Shown: positions 45,860-57,409, counted from the first letter of the stretch. The stretch: 64,000 bases of DNA from Zeimonas sp032027205 (GCA_032027205.1 JAVSMN010000001.1:124001-188000), one strand, 5' to 3'. Program-made: numbers and translations. The notes: a model not told the origin generated them from the sequence alone.

Positions 45860-48106
45860 TCAGCGCAAATCCAGTTGCGCAACCAGCGACTGAACGGCGT
45901 CGAGCTCCACCGGCTTGACCAGGTGGTGGTCGAAGCCGGCCTGCTCGGACGCCTGGCGATCGGCCTGCTGGCCCCAGCCGGTTACGGCGATCAGCAACAA
46001 CGCGCGCCCCCATTCGCTCTGCCGGATGCGTCGGGCGGCGACGTATCCGTTCATGTTCGGCATGCCGAGATCCATCAGGATCACTTCGGGGCGACTGCGC
46101 TCGGCCCTGCGCAGCGCCTGCTCCCCGTCGAAGGCGACGTCGACTTCGTGCCCGAGCAGCCCGAGCATCGTCGCCATGGCCTGCGCGGCGTCTTTGTTGT
46201 CGTCCACGACCAGGATGCGCCGTGCGCGAACGCCGGCGTCGGCCACGTGCGGCGCCTGCAGCTCATCGTCCGGCGTCGTCGACAACGGCAGGTGCACGAC
46301 GAATTCGCTGCCGCGGCCCGCTCCTTCGCTGCGCGCTTCGACGCGCCCGCCGTGCAACTCGACGAGCTGGCGCACGATCGTCAATCCGATGCCCAGCCCG
46401 CCCTGGCGACGGTCGATCGCGCTGTCCACCTGTGCGAACAGGTCGAAGACCTTCTCGAGCATCGTCGGCGGGATGCCCATGCCGGTGTCCTTGACGCAGA
46501 CGATCGCCTCGCCCGCGTCGCGTGCGAGCGTGACGAAGATATGGCCGTTGGGTTCCATGTACTTGGCGGCGTTCGTCAACAGGTTGGCGATCGCCTGCGT
46601 GAGCCGATGCAGATCGCCGTCCACCCATACCGCCTCGGCCGGTAGCGTGAGGCTGACCTCGTGGCGCTTGTTGCGGATGATCGGGTCGGACGCTTCCAGC
46701 GCGCTGCGGATCACGGTGGCAAGCTCCACCGGATGCCGGTCGAGCACGATGCGCCCGCTGCTGATCCGGCTGACGTCCATCAGGTCGTCGACCAGGGCCA
46801 CCATGTGGTCCACCTGCCGGCCCATCATCGCGCGCACGCGCTCGCCGCGCTCCGGATCGATGCGCCCCATGCGCATGATCTCGATGCCGGTGCGCAACGG
46901 CGCCAACGGGTTGCGCAATTCGTGCGCGAGGATCGCCAGGAATTCGTCCTTGCGACGATCGGCTTCGCGCAACGCCTCCTCGGCGCTACGCCGCTCGGTG
47001 ATGTCGATGTTCATCCCCACCCACTTGCGCACGGTGCCGTCCGAGGCGAGCAGCGGCGCCGCGTGATCGTTGCTCCATCGCACGCTGCCGTCGGCGGCGA
47101 CGATGCGGTACTCGAGTTCGAAGGGCAGATGCCGCGCGATTCCGTCGAACCATTTCCGTCGCGTCGTTTCGCGGTCGTCAGGATGCACCGCGTCGAACCA
47201 GCCTTCGTCGCGCCATTGCGCAGACATCTGCCCGGTAAGCGCGTGCCACGACGACGAGTACGACTGCATGTTGCCCGCCGGATCGGATTCCCATACCGCC
47301 TGCGCCATCCCCTCGACGAGCACGCGGAAGCGCTCCTCGCTCTCGCGCAGCGCGTCGTCGGTGCGCCGGCGCGCGGTGATATCCCGGAACAGCAGCGCGA
47401 CGCGGTTCGACGGCGCACGATCGATACGGAACGCATAGACGTCGAACCAGCGCCCAAGCGGTATCGAGAAGTGCTCGAGGCTCGCCGGTTCGCCGGTACG
47501 CGCCACGCGACCGTAGCTTTCGAGCCAGTACGGGTCGATCTGCGGGGTGAGCTCGCGCGCCTTTCGACCTATGGCATCGACGAGGCCGGTCTGCGCCGAG
47601 AAGGCTTCGTTGACCTCGAGGTAGCGGAAATCGACCGGTGCCTCGCGCTCGTCGAACAACATCTCGATCACGCAGTAGCCCTGGTCGATCGAATCGATCA
47701 GCGTGTGGTATTGCCGCTCGCTCTGATCGAGCGCCTTGCGCGTGAGATGCTGCCGGGTGATGTCGTGGAAGTACAGCGCCCAGCCCCAGCCGCGCGAATG
47801 CACGCAGGCGCGATACCAGCGCCCGGCGGTCGGGCTGTAGTACTCGAAATCGATCGGCTCGCCGGTGCGGGCCGCCTCCCGCAGCGCCGCCGCATCGATG
47901 CCGGCGGCAGCGGCGAGCTCCGGGTACACCTCGTAGACGTTCCGCCCGACCAGCACGTCGCGCGACCGCGCCAGCTGTCGCTCGGCCGACGCGTTCACAT
48001 AGAGGAAACGGAAGTCGGAATCGCAGGCTAGGAAGCCGTCCGAGATGCTCTCGAGCACTTCGATCGCGCTGATCTCGAGAGACACCGTGAGCGGAGCCGT
48101 CGCCAT
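45860..48106 (-). CDS. hybrid PAS histidine kinase with receiver domain
   Basis: The 748-residue soluble protein has three PAS domains (about 15-120, 135-245 and 255-370), the H-box AILAHELRNPLAPL with phosphorylated His395, the ATPase domain with an N-box NLLTNAAKYM and G-boxes DTGMGIP and GGLGIGL, and a C-terminal receiver (about 628-748) with Asp679 in ILMDLGMP. No membrane segment is seen, so it senses an internal signal. No separate response regulator is beside it. It is divergent from nothing but lies between the Pat gene and the ABC binding protein gene, all on one strand. Confidence 0.92.
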   Translation of the reverse strand: MATAPLTVSLEISAIEVLESISDGFLACDSDFRFLYVNASAERQLARSRDVLVGRNVYEVYPELAAAAGIDAAALREAARTGEPIDFEYYSPTAGRWYRACVHSRGWGWALYFHDITRQHLTRKALDQSERQYHTLIDSIDQGYCVIEMLFDEREAPVDFRYLEVNEAFSAQTGLVDAIGRKARELTPQIDPYWLESYGRVARTGEPASLEHFSIPLGRWFDVYAFRIDRAPSNRVALLFRDITARRRTDDALRESEERFRVLVEGMAQAVWESDPAGNMQSYSSSWHALTGQMSAQWRDEGWFDAVHPDDRETTRRKWFDGIARHLPFELEYRIVAADGSVRWSNDHAAPLLASDGTVRKWVGMNIDITERRSAEEALREADRRKDEFLAILAHELRNPLAPLRTGIEIMRMGRIDPERGERVRAMMGRQVDHMVALVDDLMDVSRISSGRIVLDRHPVELATVIRSALEASDPIIRNKRHEVSLTLPAEAVWVDGDLHRLTQAIANLLTNAAKYMEPNGHIFVTLARDAGEAIVCVKDTGMGIPPTMLEKVFDLFAQVDSAIDRRQGGLGIGLTIVRQLVELHGGRVEARSEGAGRGSEFVVHLPLSTTPDDELQAPHVADAGVRARRILVVDDNKDAAQAMATMLGLLGHEVDVAFDGEQALRRAERSRPEVILMDLGMPNMNGYVAARRIRQSEWGRALLLIAVTGWGQQADRQASEQAGFDHHLVKPVELDAVQSLVAQLDLR

Positions 48107-48169
48107 GGTCGCCCGATTCTCGCCGCAGCCCGAAGCGGACGCAAGAGCGTACGCATGAGCCGCTCGGGA

Positions 48170-50857
48170 TCAGGTCAACGCGAGGCGCGCGCGGATCGTC
48201 CCCGTCTCGCGGTCCGGTTCGAGCGCGAATCCGAGCCGACTCGCCAGGCGCAGCATGTCTTCGTTCTCGCCGAGAATCTCGCCGACGATCTCGCGCGTGC
48301 CCTGCCGGCGGCAGTAGTCGATGATCTTCGACATCAGCAGCCGGCCCAGGCCCTGCCCCTGCAGGTCGGAGCGCACGAGCACCGCGAACTCGGCGGCGAC
48401 GTTGTCCGGATCGGTGACCGTGCGCACGACGCCGAGCGTCTCGGTTTCGCCGCCCTCGCCCTGCGCGGCGGCGATGAACGCCATCTCGCGGTCGTAATCG
48501 ATCTGCGTGAGCCGCGCCATCTGCGAGTGCCCGAGCTGGCGCACCGAGTCGAAGAAGCGAAAGCGCAGGTCCTCCGGCGTCATGTGCGTGAGCAGCGTCT
48601 GGTGCGCCGGCTCGTCCTCCGGCCGGATCGGGCGCAGGAGGATCTCGCGGCCGCTGCGCAGGCGCGCCTTCTCTTCGAGGGTCTTCGGATACGGACGGAT
48701 CGCCAGGCGACCCGGCCGGCGCGCGGCGGCGTCGACCCGCATGTGCGCGTCGACGCAGACGACCCCCTCGTTGCCGGCGAACAGCGGGTTGATGTCGATC
48801 TCGACGATCTCGGGAAGATCGACGACCAGCTGCGAGACTTGCACGAGAGTCAGGCAGATCGCATCGACGTCGGCCGCCGGCCGGTCGCGATAGGCGCTGA
48901 GCAGCTTGTCGATGCGCGTGCGCGCGATGAGTTCGCGCGCGAGAGGCAGGTTCAGCGGCGGCAGCCCGATCGCGTGATCGCGGATCACCTCCACCGCCCG
49001 CCCGCCCTCGCCGAACAGGATCACCGGGCCGAACAGCGGATCGGTGGTGACGCCGACGATCAGTTGGCGCGCGTTGCGCCGCGGCACCATCGGTTGCAGC
49101 GTAAAGCCGGTGATTCGCGCGTTTGGCATGCGCTCGGAAACGCGCCGGGTCATGCCGAGCGCCGCGGTGCGCACCGCGTCGGCGCTCTCCAGGTTCAGCG
49201 CGACGCCGCCGACGTCCCATTTGCGAGCGATGTCCGGCGACAGCACCGTGAGGGCGAGCGGATAACCGACGGTGTCGGCCACCTGCGCGGCGTGCTCCAG
49301 CGACTCGGCGATGCGCGTCGGCACGACCGGAATGCCGTAGGCGGCGAGCACCGCCTTGGCATCGGGTTCGGACAGCAGCACGTTGCCCGACGCGAGCGCG
49401 CGCTCGACGACGGCGCGCGCGGCGGCGACGTCGGGACGGAATTCGCTGGGCAGCGACGGCGGCGTCTGCATCAGCATTTCCTGGTTGCGGTGGAAATTCA
49501 CCACGTGCAGGAAAGCCTTCACCGCGCTCGACGGCGTCTCGTAGGTGGGCAGCCCCGCCTCGGCGAACAGGCGCCGCGGCGCCGTCGCCGCGTCGGCGCC
49601 CACCCAGCAGGTGAGGATGCGCGCCGCGCGCAACTCGCGGGCGACGCCGATGACCGCCTGCGCGGCCTCCTCGCCTCGCGTGGTTGCGGTCGGCGCGTGC
49701 ATGACGAGCGCCGCGTTGACCTGCGGGTCGGCAAGCACCGCCTTCAGGCAGTCGGCATAACGCCGACCCGGCGCATTGACGCCGACGTCCACCGGATTGC
49801 CCGGGGTCGAGGCGGCCGGCAGCAGTTCGGCCAGGCGTCGCGTCGTTTCGTCGCCCAGCCGCGCGCAGGCGCCGCCGCCCAGCAGCAACTCGTCGAGCGC
49901 CATCAGGCCCGCGCCACCGCCGTTGTGGATGATCGCCAGCCTTTCGCCGCGAAACGCCTTCGCCCGGCTGAGCGTCTCGACCGCTGCAAACAGTTCGTCG
50001 ATGTCGTAGACGCGCAGGATGCCGGCCCGACGCAGCGCCGCATCGAACACGTCGTCGGGACGCGCCAGCGCCCCCGAAAGCGTTGCCGGCGACTCGAGAT
50101 CGGCATCATCGCGCGCGACACGCCCCGCCTTCACCGCGAGCACCGGCTTGTTGCGCGCCGCCGCGCGCGCCGCCGCCATGAAGTTGCGCCGCTCGCGGAT
50201 GCGCTCGATGTACAACAGAATCGCGTCGGTGTCCGGGTCGCTGGCGAGGTAATCGAGGACGTCGCCGAAGTCGACGTCGTCGCAATCGCCCAGTGCGACG
50301 AAATGCGAGAAACCGATCCCCTTCGCACGCGCCCAATCGAGCACGGCCGTGCACATTGCGCCCGACTGCGAAACGAAGGCGAGCTTGCCCGGCAACGCCG
50401 ACACATGGCTCAGGCTCGCATTCAGGCCGACGCGTGGCACGAGCACGCCGAGGCTGCCCGCGCCGAGCACGCGCATCGAATGTCGTCGCGCGGCCGCGAG
50501 CATCGCGTCGCGCACCCACGCGCCGCTGGCGTCGCGTCGCCCGAGCAGGTCGTCGTGCACGACGATCGCCACGCCGGTGCCGCGACGCCCGAGCGCGTCG
50601 ATCGACGCGGCAATCGTCGTCGCCGGGCTGCAGATCACGGCCAGCTCCGGCGCCTGCGGCAGGCTCTCGACGTCGGGATAGGTGAGCACGCCGGCCACCG
50701 AGCGATAGCGCGGATTCACCGGCATCACCGGCGCATCGATGCCGCCCTCGAGGAGGTTGCGCATCAGCACGTTGCCGACGTGGCGCGGCTTGTTCGATGC
50801 GCCGATCACCGCGACCGAGCGCGGCTCGAACAGGTGGACGAGGCTGCGGACGCTCAT
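48170..50857 (-). CDS. Pat-type GNAT acetyltransferase with acyl-CoA synthetase domain
   Basis: The 895-residue protein has an N-terminal CoA-binding domain (VAVIGASNKPRHVGNVLMRN), a succinyl-CoA ligase-like region with AFVSQSGAMCTAVLDWA, an ATP-grasp domain (about 480-700, including LSEPDAKAVLAAYGIPV), and a C-terminal GNAT domain (about 730-895, ending with GQGLGRLLMSKIIDYCRR). This is the layout of Pat/YfiQ lysine acetyltransferases that inactivate acetyl-CoA synthetase. The ATG at 50857 overlaps the DUF808 stop. Confidence 0.92.
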   Translation of the reverse strand: MSVRSLVHLFEPRSVAVIGASNKPRHVGNVLMRNLLEGGIDAPVMPVNPRYRSVAGVLTYPDVESLPQAPELAVICSPATTIAASIDALGRRGTGVAIVVHDDLLGRRDASGAWVRDAMLAAARRHSMRVLGAGSLGVLVPRVGLNASLSHVSALPGKLAFVSQSGAMCTAVLDWARAKGIGFSHFVALGDCDDVDFGDVLDYLASDPDTDAILLYIERIRERRNFMAAARAAARNKPVLAVKAGRVARDDADLESPATLSGALARPDDVFDAALRRAGILRVYDIDELFAAVETLSRAKAFRGERLAIIHNGGGAGLMALDELLLGGGACARLGDETTRRLAELLPAASTPGNPVDVGVNAPGRRYADCLKAVLADPQVNAALVMHAPTATTRGEEAAQAVIGVARELRAARILTCWVGADAATAPRRLFAEAGLPTYETPSSAVKAFLHVVNFHRNQEMLMQTPPSLPSEFRPDVAAARAVVERALASGNVLLSEPDAKAVLAAYGIPVVPTRIAESLEHAAQVADTVGYPLALTVLSPDIARKWDVGGVALNLESADAVRTAALGMTRRVSERMPNARITGFTLQPMVPRRNARQLIVGVTTDPLFGPVILFGEGGRAVEVIRDHAIGLPPLNLPLARELIARTRIDKLLSAYRDRPAADVDAICLTLVQVSQLVVDLPEIVEIDINPLFAGNEGVVCVDAHMRVDAAARRPGRLAIRPYPKTLEEKARLRSGREILLRPIRPEDEPAHQTLLTHMTPEDLRFRFFDSVRQLGHSQMARLTQIDYDREMAFIAAAQGEGGETETLGVVRTVTDPDNVAAEFAVLVRSDLQGQGLGRLLMSKIIDYCRRQGTREIVGEILGENEDMLRLASRLGFALEPDRETGTIRARLALT

Positions 50858-51813
50858 CGCGTGCCGGCGGGGGGTACTGCCGAAATCGCACGCTGCACCG
50901 CCAGCGACGCAGCCAGGACGACCGCACCGGCAACCACGCCGATCGCCGCGTTGAACAGCATCGGACCGACCATCTCGACCACGTCGCCGAACACCGGCGC
51001 ATCGTCGATCGGATCGATCAGTCGGTGAAGCCACGACTCCAAGCCGGGAATCCCGTGCGAGAGAATGCCGCCCCCAACGAGGAACATCGCTGCGGTGCCG
51101 ACGACCGACAGCGTTTTCATCAGCCACGGAGACGCGCGCACGACGAACGCGCCGAGCCCGCGGCGCATCCGGTCGAACAGGCTCGCGCCGCGTTTCGCGA
51201 GCAGGTGCAGGCCGAGATCGTCGAGCTTGACGATGCCGGCGACGAGCCCGTAGACGCCGACCGTCATCAGCAGGGCGACGGTGACGAGAACGCCGACCTT
51301 CACGCCGAAGTTGGCGGTGGCGACCGCACCGAGGGAGATCGTGATGATCTCGGCAGACAGGATGAAATCGGTGCGTACCGCGCCTTCGATCTTCGTCTTC
51401 TCCATCGCCCTCACGTCCGCGGGCGCCATCGGCTCGCCGACGACCGGCGCGGTCGGTCCGCGCGCCTCGTGCCGCTTGCGGTGGAAGAGCCGGTGCGCGA
51501 TCTTCTCGAAACCCTCGTAGCAGAGGTACGCGCCGCCGATCATCAACAGCGGCGTGATCGCCCACGGCGCGAAGGTGCTGATCAGCAGCGCCGCCGGCAC
51601 CAGGATCGCCTTGTTGCGCAGCGACCCCTTGGCCACCGCCCAGACGACGGGCAGTTCGCGATCGGCATGCACGCCCGTGACCTGCTGCGCGTTCAGCGCG
51701 AGGTCGTCGCCGAGCACGCCGGCGGTCTTCTTCGTGGCCACCTTCGTCATCGTCGAGACGTCGTCGAGCACGCTCGTGATGTCGTCGAGCAGCGCGAGCA
51801 GCGTGGACGCCAT
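50854..51813 (-). CDS. DUF808 (YedI-like) inner-membrane protein
   Basis: The 319-residue protein begins LLALLDDITSVLDDVSTMTKVA, followed by TAGVLGDDLALNAQQVTG and a series of membrane helices (about 65-90, 150-200 and 235-315), the pattern of the DUF808/YedI family. Its function is unknown. It starts three bases after the cytochrome gene stop and overlaps the Pat gene. Confidence 0.9.
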   Translation of the reverse strand: MASTLLALLDDITSVLDDVSTMTKVATKKTAGVLGDDLALNAQQVTGVHADRELPVVWAVAKGSLRNKAILVPAALLISTFAPWAITPLLMIGGAYLCYEGFEKIAHRLFHRKRHEARGPTAPVVGEPMAPADVRAMEKTKIEGAVRTDFILSAEIITISLGAVATANFGVKVGVLVTVALLMTVGVYGLVAGIVKLDDLGLHLLAKRGASLFDRMRRGLGAFVVRASPWLMKTLSVVGTAAMFLVGGGILSHGIPGLESWLHRLIDPIDDAPVFGDVVEMVGPMLFNAAIGVVAGAVVLAASLAVQRAISAVPPAGTR

Positions 51814-51816
51814 GCG

Positions 51817-52185
51817 TCAGCGCGCCGCCAGGCCGCAGACGTCCTGCGGGCAGGGGAAGTGGTAGTAGCGCTCGTTCAGGTACTTCGCTACCGCGTCGAT
51901 CTCGTCATGCTGCCAGGCGCCGCCGAGATAGCGGTCCCAGCGCCAGACGTAGGCGCGGATCTGGTCGAAGCTGGCGGCGCGTCGCGGACTGCGCGTGTGC
52001 ACGCTGCGCTCGTGGCAACCGGTGCAGCGACTCTCGTACAACGCCGCGCCGAGCGATTCGTCGCCCGCCGCGTGCGCCGCTGGCAGGCCGCCGCTCCCGA
52101 TTGCAGCAGCGGCGACCATTGCGCCGGCCAGCGCGGGCCCGATCAGGTGCGCATGCAGGACCGCCCGGTGCGGGCGTGGCTTCAT
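51817..52185 (-). CDS. small mono-haem cytochrome c
   Basis: This 122-residue protein has a signal peptide (cleavage near AHA-AG) and one haem c site, CTGCH, near residue 54. W-WDRYLGGAWQHDEID and AKYLNERYYHFPCP follow. It has no recognised class, but its size suggests a periplasmic electron carrier. The ATG at 52185 has GGGAGA upstream. It lies 95 bases after sdhB. Confidence 0.85.
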   Translation of the reverse strand: MKPRPHRAVLHAHLIGPALAGAMVAAAAIGSGGLPAAHAAGDESLGAALYESRCTGCHERSVHTRSPRRAASFDQIRAYVWRWDRYLGGAWQHDEIDAVAKYLNERYYHFPCPQDVCGLAAR

Positions 52186-52279
52186 CGAGATCTCCCGTAG
52201 ACCGTGATCGACGGGTTCCAATGTACGCGAGAATGCAGCCGGTCCGCGCAATGCACGCCTGCCGGAATCAGGCGCGCGG

Positions 52280-52975
52280 TTACGAGGATTCCTTCACCAG
52301 CGCAGTGCGAATCTGCTCGATCGCGTGCGACGGGCTGAGCCCTTTCGGGCACACCTCGGTGCAGTTCATGATCGTGCGGCAGCGGTACAGTCGATAGACG
52401 TCGTCGAGAAAGGCGAGACGCTCGCCGCGCGCGGTGTCGCGGCTGTCGGTGATGAAGCGCCACGCCTGCAGCAGTCCGGCCGGGCCGATGAACTTGTCGG
52501 GATTCCACCAGTACGACGGGCAGAACGAGCTGCAGCAGGCGCACAGGATGCACTCGTACAGGCCGTTCAGCCGCTCGCGCTCCTCGGGCGATTGCAGTCG
52601 CTCGCGCTCGGGCATCGGGCGATCGTCGACGACGTAAGGACGGATCGAGTGGTAATGCGAGAAGAACTGCGTCATGTCGACGACGAGGTCTCGCACCACG
52701 GGGAAGCCGGGCAGCGGCCGCAGCACGACCGGCTCCTTCAGTTCCGCCACCGGATGGATGCACGCCAGGCCGTTGCGGCCGTTGATGTTCATCGCGTCGG
52801 AGCCGCACACGCCTTCGCGGCACGAACGGCGAAACGAAAGGCTGTCGTCGACCTCCTTCAGCCGCAGCAGCACGTCGAGCAGCATCCGGTCGGTATGGCG
52901 CAGCTCGACGTCGTAGTGCTGCATGCGCGGGCGTTCATCGACGTCGGGATCGAAGCGATAGATGCTCACCTTCAT
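52280..52975 (-). CDS. sdhB: succinate dehydrogenase iron-sulfur subunit
   Basis: SdhB carries three Fe-S clusters that pass electrons from SdhA to quinone. The 231-residue protein has the [2Fe-2S] cysteines in CREGVCGSDAMNINGRNGLAC, the [4Fe-4S] cluster in CILCACCSSFCP, and the last group in CRTIMNCTEVCPKG. The ATG overlaps the sdhD stop. In the usual sdhCDAB order sdhA would stand here, but sdhB follows sdhD directly. Confidence 0.95.
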   Translation of the reverse strand: MKVSIYRFDPDVDERPRMQHYDVELRHTDRMLLDVLLRLKEVDDSLSFRRSCREGVCGSDAMNINGRNGLACIHPVAELKEPVVLRPLPGFPVVRDLVVDMTQFFSHYHSIRPYVVDDRPMPERERLQSPEERERLNGLYECILCACCSSFCPSYWWNPDKFIGPAGLLQAWRFITDSRDTARGERLAFLDDVYRLYRCRTIMNCTEVCPKGLSPSHAIEQIRTALVKESS

Positions 52976-53304
52976 GGCTGCCCCAGCAGGATCATCGCGA
53001 CGCGGATCTGTACCGCGACGAGAATGAACGCGATCACTGCGAGCAGCGGCAGGCGCAGCGCAGGAGCGTGCACGTAATCGAGCACGACGTCGCGCACGCC
53101 GATCCATCCGTGCAGCGCCATCGACATGAAGAAGGCGAGGATCAGCACGGCGCCGTGCGCGCTGGTGGCGATCGCGTGCCAGCGGTCGTAGGCCGAGCCG
53201 TCGGTTACGGCCATCCGGACGATACCCAGCACGAGCAGGATGAGGATCGCGATCGCGCTGAATCGCTGCAGCAGCCAGGCGCGCTGCCCGGAGAAGACCC
53301 TCAT
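52972..53304 (-). CDS. sdhD: succinate dehydrogenase membrane anchor subunit
   Basis: The 110-residue protein has three helices and the haem-ligand His in SAHGAVLILAFFMSMALHGWIG. It starts WLLQRFSAIAILILL, the usual SdhD beginning. The start overlaps the sdhC stop by four bases. Confidence 0.92.
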   Translation of the reverse strand: MRVFSGQRAWLLQRFSAIAILILLVLGIVRMAVTDGSAYDRWHAIATSAHGAVLILAFFMSMALHGWIGVRDVVLDYVHAPALRLPLLAVIAFILVAVQIRVAMILLGQP

Positions 53305-53708
53305 CGCAGCACCCACGCGAGAAGCCACAGCAGCGCAGCGACGATGCCGGCGGCGATCGAGACTAAGGCGCTGGTACGCGCCTGCGGCAGCTTGTAGCCG
53401 ACCCCGGCGTCCATGAACAGGTGCCGCACGCCGGCGAAGATGTGGTGCACGAGCGCCCAGACGCCGATGAACAGCAGCGGCGCGAACCACGAGCGCGTCG
53501 CAGCGTGCACGACGGCGTCGAAACCCTGCGGGCTGCGCAGCGACTCGGCGAGCGCGCTCGCCAGCAGCGGCAGCGAGACGAGGAGCACCACGCCGGAGAC
53601 GCGGTGCAGGATCGACGCGATTGCACCGATCGGGAAGCGGATCTGCGCGAGATTCAGGAACTTCGGTAACGACCGGGCCGCCCCACCTGCTGCCGCTTGC
53701 CGTTGCAT
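53301..53708 (-). CDS. sdhC: succinate dehydrogenase cytochrome b556 subunit
   Basis: The 135-residue protein has three helices, the conserved SILHRVSGVVLL near residue 32 (quinone/haem side), and a HHIFAGVRHLFMDAG segment holding the haem ligand. It starts 27 bases downstream of sufT on the same strand. Confidence 0.94.
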   Translation of the reverse strand: MQRQAAAGGAARSLPKFLNLAQIRFPIGAIASILHRVSGVVLLVSLPLLASALAESLRSPQGFDAVVHAATRSWFAPLLFIGVWALVHHIFAGVRHLFMDAGVGYKLPQARTSALVSIAAGIVAALLWLLAWVLR

Positions 53709-53735
53709 CGCGATTCCTCCGTCGAGTGAGGCCCG

Positions 53736-54308
53736 CTAGAACATCCCCATTTCGAGCCGCGCCGCTTCGCTCATCATGTAGCGCGTCCATGGCGGGTCGA
53801 AAACGAGGTCGACCTTCGCCTGGTCGACGCCGGGGATCTTCAGCAGCTTCTCGCGGGCTTCATCGCACATCAGCGTGCCCATTCCGCAACCGGGCGCCGT
53901 AACCGTCATCTGCACGTCGAGCCGGAAGCTGCCGTGGTCGATGTTACTGCAGACGCAGCTGTAGACAAGCCCCAGATTCACGATGTCCATCGGAATCTCG
54001 GGGTCGAAGCAGGTGCCGAGGACTTTCCAGGCGGCCGCCTCGATCAGTTCCGGCGTGGGCGCCTTGTCGGCGAACAGCTCCGCAACGTCGGGCAGGACCA
54101 GCGGCTCGAGACCGAGCGCGTCGGCGTACTGCTCGTCCACGCGATACAGGTTGCCGTCGACCATCACCGTGATCGTTCCGCCGAGCCGCTGCGTGACCTG
54201 CCCGGGCTTGCCGGCCATCAGGTTCACCGAGGTTCCCCACGGCACCTCGACCGCAGGGCACGACTGCTCGATCGTGAACTCCTGCGCTTGCCCATGTCTG
54301 CTGCCCAT
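53736..54308 (-). CDS. sufT: SufT family Fe-S assembly protein
   Basis: This 190-residue protein has a MIP18/DUF59 domain in the C-terminal half (WKVLGTCFDPEIPMDIVNLGLVY, VQMTVTAPGCGMG, KVDLVFDPPWTRYMMSE) after a SufT-type N-terminal region. It helps insert Fe-S clusters into target proteins. The ATG at 54308 is preferred, with GAGGT upstream; the frame opens further back. It closes the suf operon. Confidence 0.92.
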   Translation of the reverse strand: MGSRHGQAQEFTIEQSCPAVEVPWGTSVNLMAGKPGQVTQRLGGTITVMVDGNLYRVDEQYADALGLEPLVLPDVAELFADKAPTPELIEAAAWKVLGTCFDPEIPMDIVNLGLVYSCVCSNIDHGSFRLDVQMTVTAPGCGMGTLMCDEAREKLLKIPGVDQAKVDLVFDPPWTRYMMSEAARLEMGMF

Positions 54309-54318
54309 CACTCGTACC

Positions 54319-54771
54319 TCACTCGGTTTTCGCCTGCTCGCCATGCCCGGCGAGCGCATTGTGCAAGGTGTGCCAGGCGAGCGTCGCGCACTTCACCCGC
54401 ACGGGGAATTCGCGCACGCCCGACAGCGCGATCAGCTTGCCGAAGTCGCGATCGGGCGGTTGCTGGTCGGTGAGAAGCGTGTGAACGTCGCGAAACAGCG
54501 CCTCGATCTCGTCGATGGATCGCCCCTTCACCGCCTCGGTCATCAGCGACGCCGAAGCGGTGGAAATCGCGCATCCGTGACCGACGAAGCTCACGTCGTC
54601 GATGCGATCGTCGCTCACGCGCAGATAGACGGTGAGCTGGTCGCCGCACAGCGGATTGTGCCCGTCGGCGCTGTAGTTGGCCTCGGGCATTTCATGGAAA
54701 TTCCGCGGCTTGCGGTTGTGATCGAAGATCACTTCCTGGTACAGCTCGCGAAGATCGCCGCGCGAACTCAT
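54319..54771 (-). CDS. sufU: SufU-type Fe-S assembly protein
   Basis: The 150-residue protein has the SufU/NifU-N fold: YQEVIFDHNRKPRNF, the first Cys in NPLCGDQL (C42), the second in GHGCAISTASASLMTEAV, and the third in RVKCATLAWHTL. The insertion and spacing favour SufU, which accepts sulfur from SufS in a zinc-dependent transfer. It lies 33 bases after sufS. Confidence 0.94.
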   Translation of the reverse strand: MSSRGDLRELYQEVIFDHNRKPRNFHEMPEANYSADGHNPLCGDQLTVYLRVSDDRIDDVSFVGHGCAISTASASLMTEAVKGRSIDEIEALFRDVHTLLTDQQPPDRDFGKLIALSGVREFPVRVKCATLAWHTLHNALAGHGEQAKTE

Positions 54772-54804
54772 CGTTGCCTCATGCCTACGTTGAATTGCCT
54801 GCGC

Positions 54805-56069
<1,265 letters not shown>

Positions 56070-56073
<4 letters not shown>

Positions 56074-57409
56074 CCCAGTTCCTCCATCGCGCGATCGAGT
56101 GCCGCCCCGCCGGGAAGGCGGGCCAGCAGCGCCGCGCGCGCGCGCCGCTGCAGCGACGCGATGCCGATGCGCGCCAGCGACTCGGCAGCGAAGGCCCAGG
56201 TGAGCAGGTTGCGCGAGCGCTCCTCGTCGATGCCGCGCGAGCGCAGGTAGAACAGCGCCGATTCGTCGATGCGCCCGACGGTGGCGCCGTGAGCGCACTT
56301 GACGTCGTCGGCGTAGATCTCGAGCTCGGGTCGCGCGTCGGCCTCGGCCTGACGCGACAACAGCAGGTTGTCGGTGCGCTGGATCGCGTCGGTGCGCAGT
56401 GCACCGGGGGCGACCACGATGCGACCGGCGAACACGCCGCGGCCGGCTTCGTCGAGGATGCCGCGATAGAACTCGCGGCTCGTGCCGTACGGCTGGGCGT
56501 GGTCGATCACCGTGTGGTGGTCGACATGGCGCTTGCCGTCGACGTGGTACAGCCCGTTGAGCAGCGCCTCGCATCCGGTGCCGTCGAAGCGCGTGACGAT
56601 GTCGTTGCGCGCCAACCGGGCGCCGAACGACAGCGAATGCGATGCGAACATCGAACCGCGCGACTGGCGCGCCTCGATGCGCGCCAGATGCACGGCGCGC
56701 TCGGAGTCCTGCTGCAGCTTCAGGTGCGTGATGCGCGCATCGTCGGCGCAGTCGACGCGCGTGACGACGTTCGACAACAACGGTTCGTCGTGCACCTTCA
56801 CGTGATGCTCGACGATCGTCGCCTGCGCGCCGGCTTCGGCCACGACGAGGTTGCGAACGTGGATCGCCGACTGCGCCGTGGCGCCGACGAACACGAGATG
56901 GATCGGCTCTTCCACGACGACGCCGCGCCGCAGATGCACGAAGGCGCCGTCGGCGGCAAAGGCCGTGTTGAGCGCCGCGGGACTGTAGCCGTCCTCGGCC
57001 GCGCCGAAATGCGCCTCGGCGCGCTCAGGCGTCTCGTCGAGGATGCGCGCCAACGACGAGACTTCGGCGCCACCGGGCAGTCGCCCGGGCGCCGACAACG
57101 AAGGAACGTGGCTGCCGTCGACGAACACCATCCAGTGACCGTCGTCGCCCTCGCGCAATGCGTCGACGACGGCGCGCAACTGCCCTGCCGCCGGTTGCTG
57201 TGCGGCGCGCGCCGGCGCGAAAAAATTCTCGTGCTCGAGCGCCAGCAGCGACGTGTGACGCCACGCGTCGGTGCGCGCGCTCGGCCAGCCTTCGGCGGCG
57301 AAGCGATCGAGCGCCTGCCGGCGGGTTTCCGCGAGCCACGGAACCGCGGCGCCGGCCAGCGCGGGCGCTCGCTCGCGAAAGGCGTCGGTCCAGGGCTGTG
57401 CGGCGCTCA

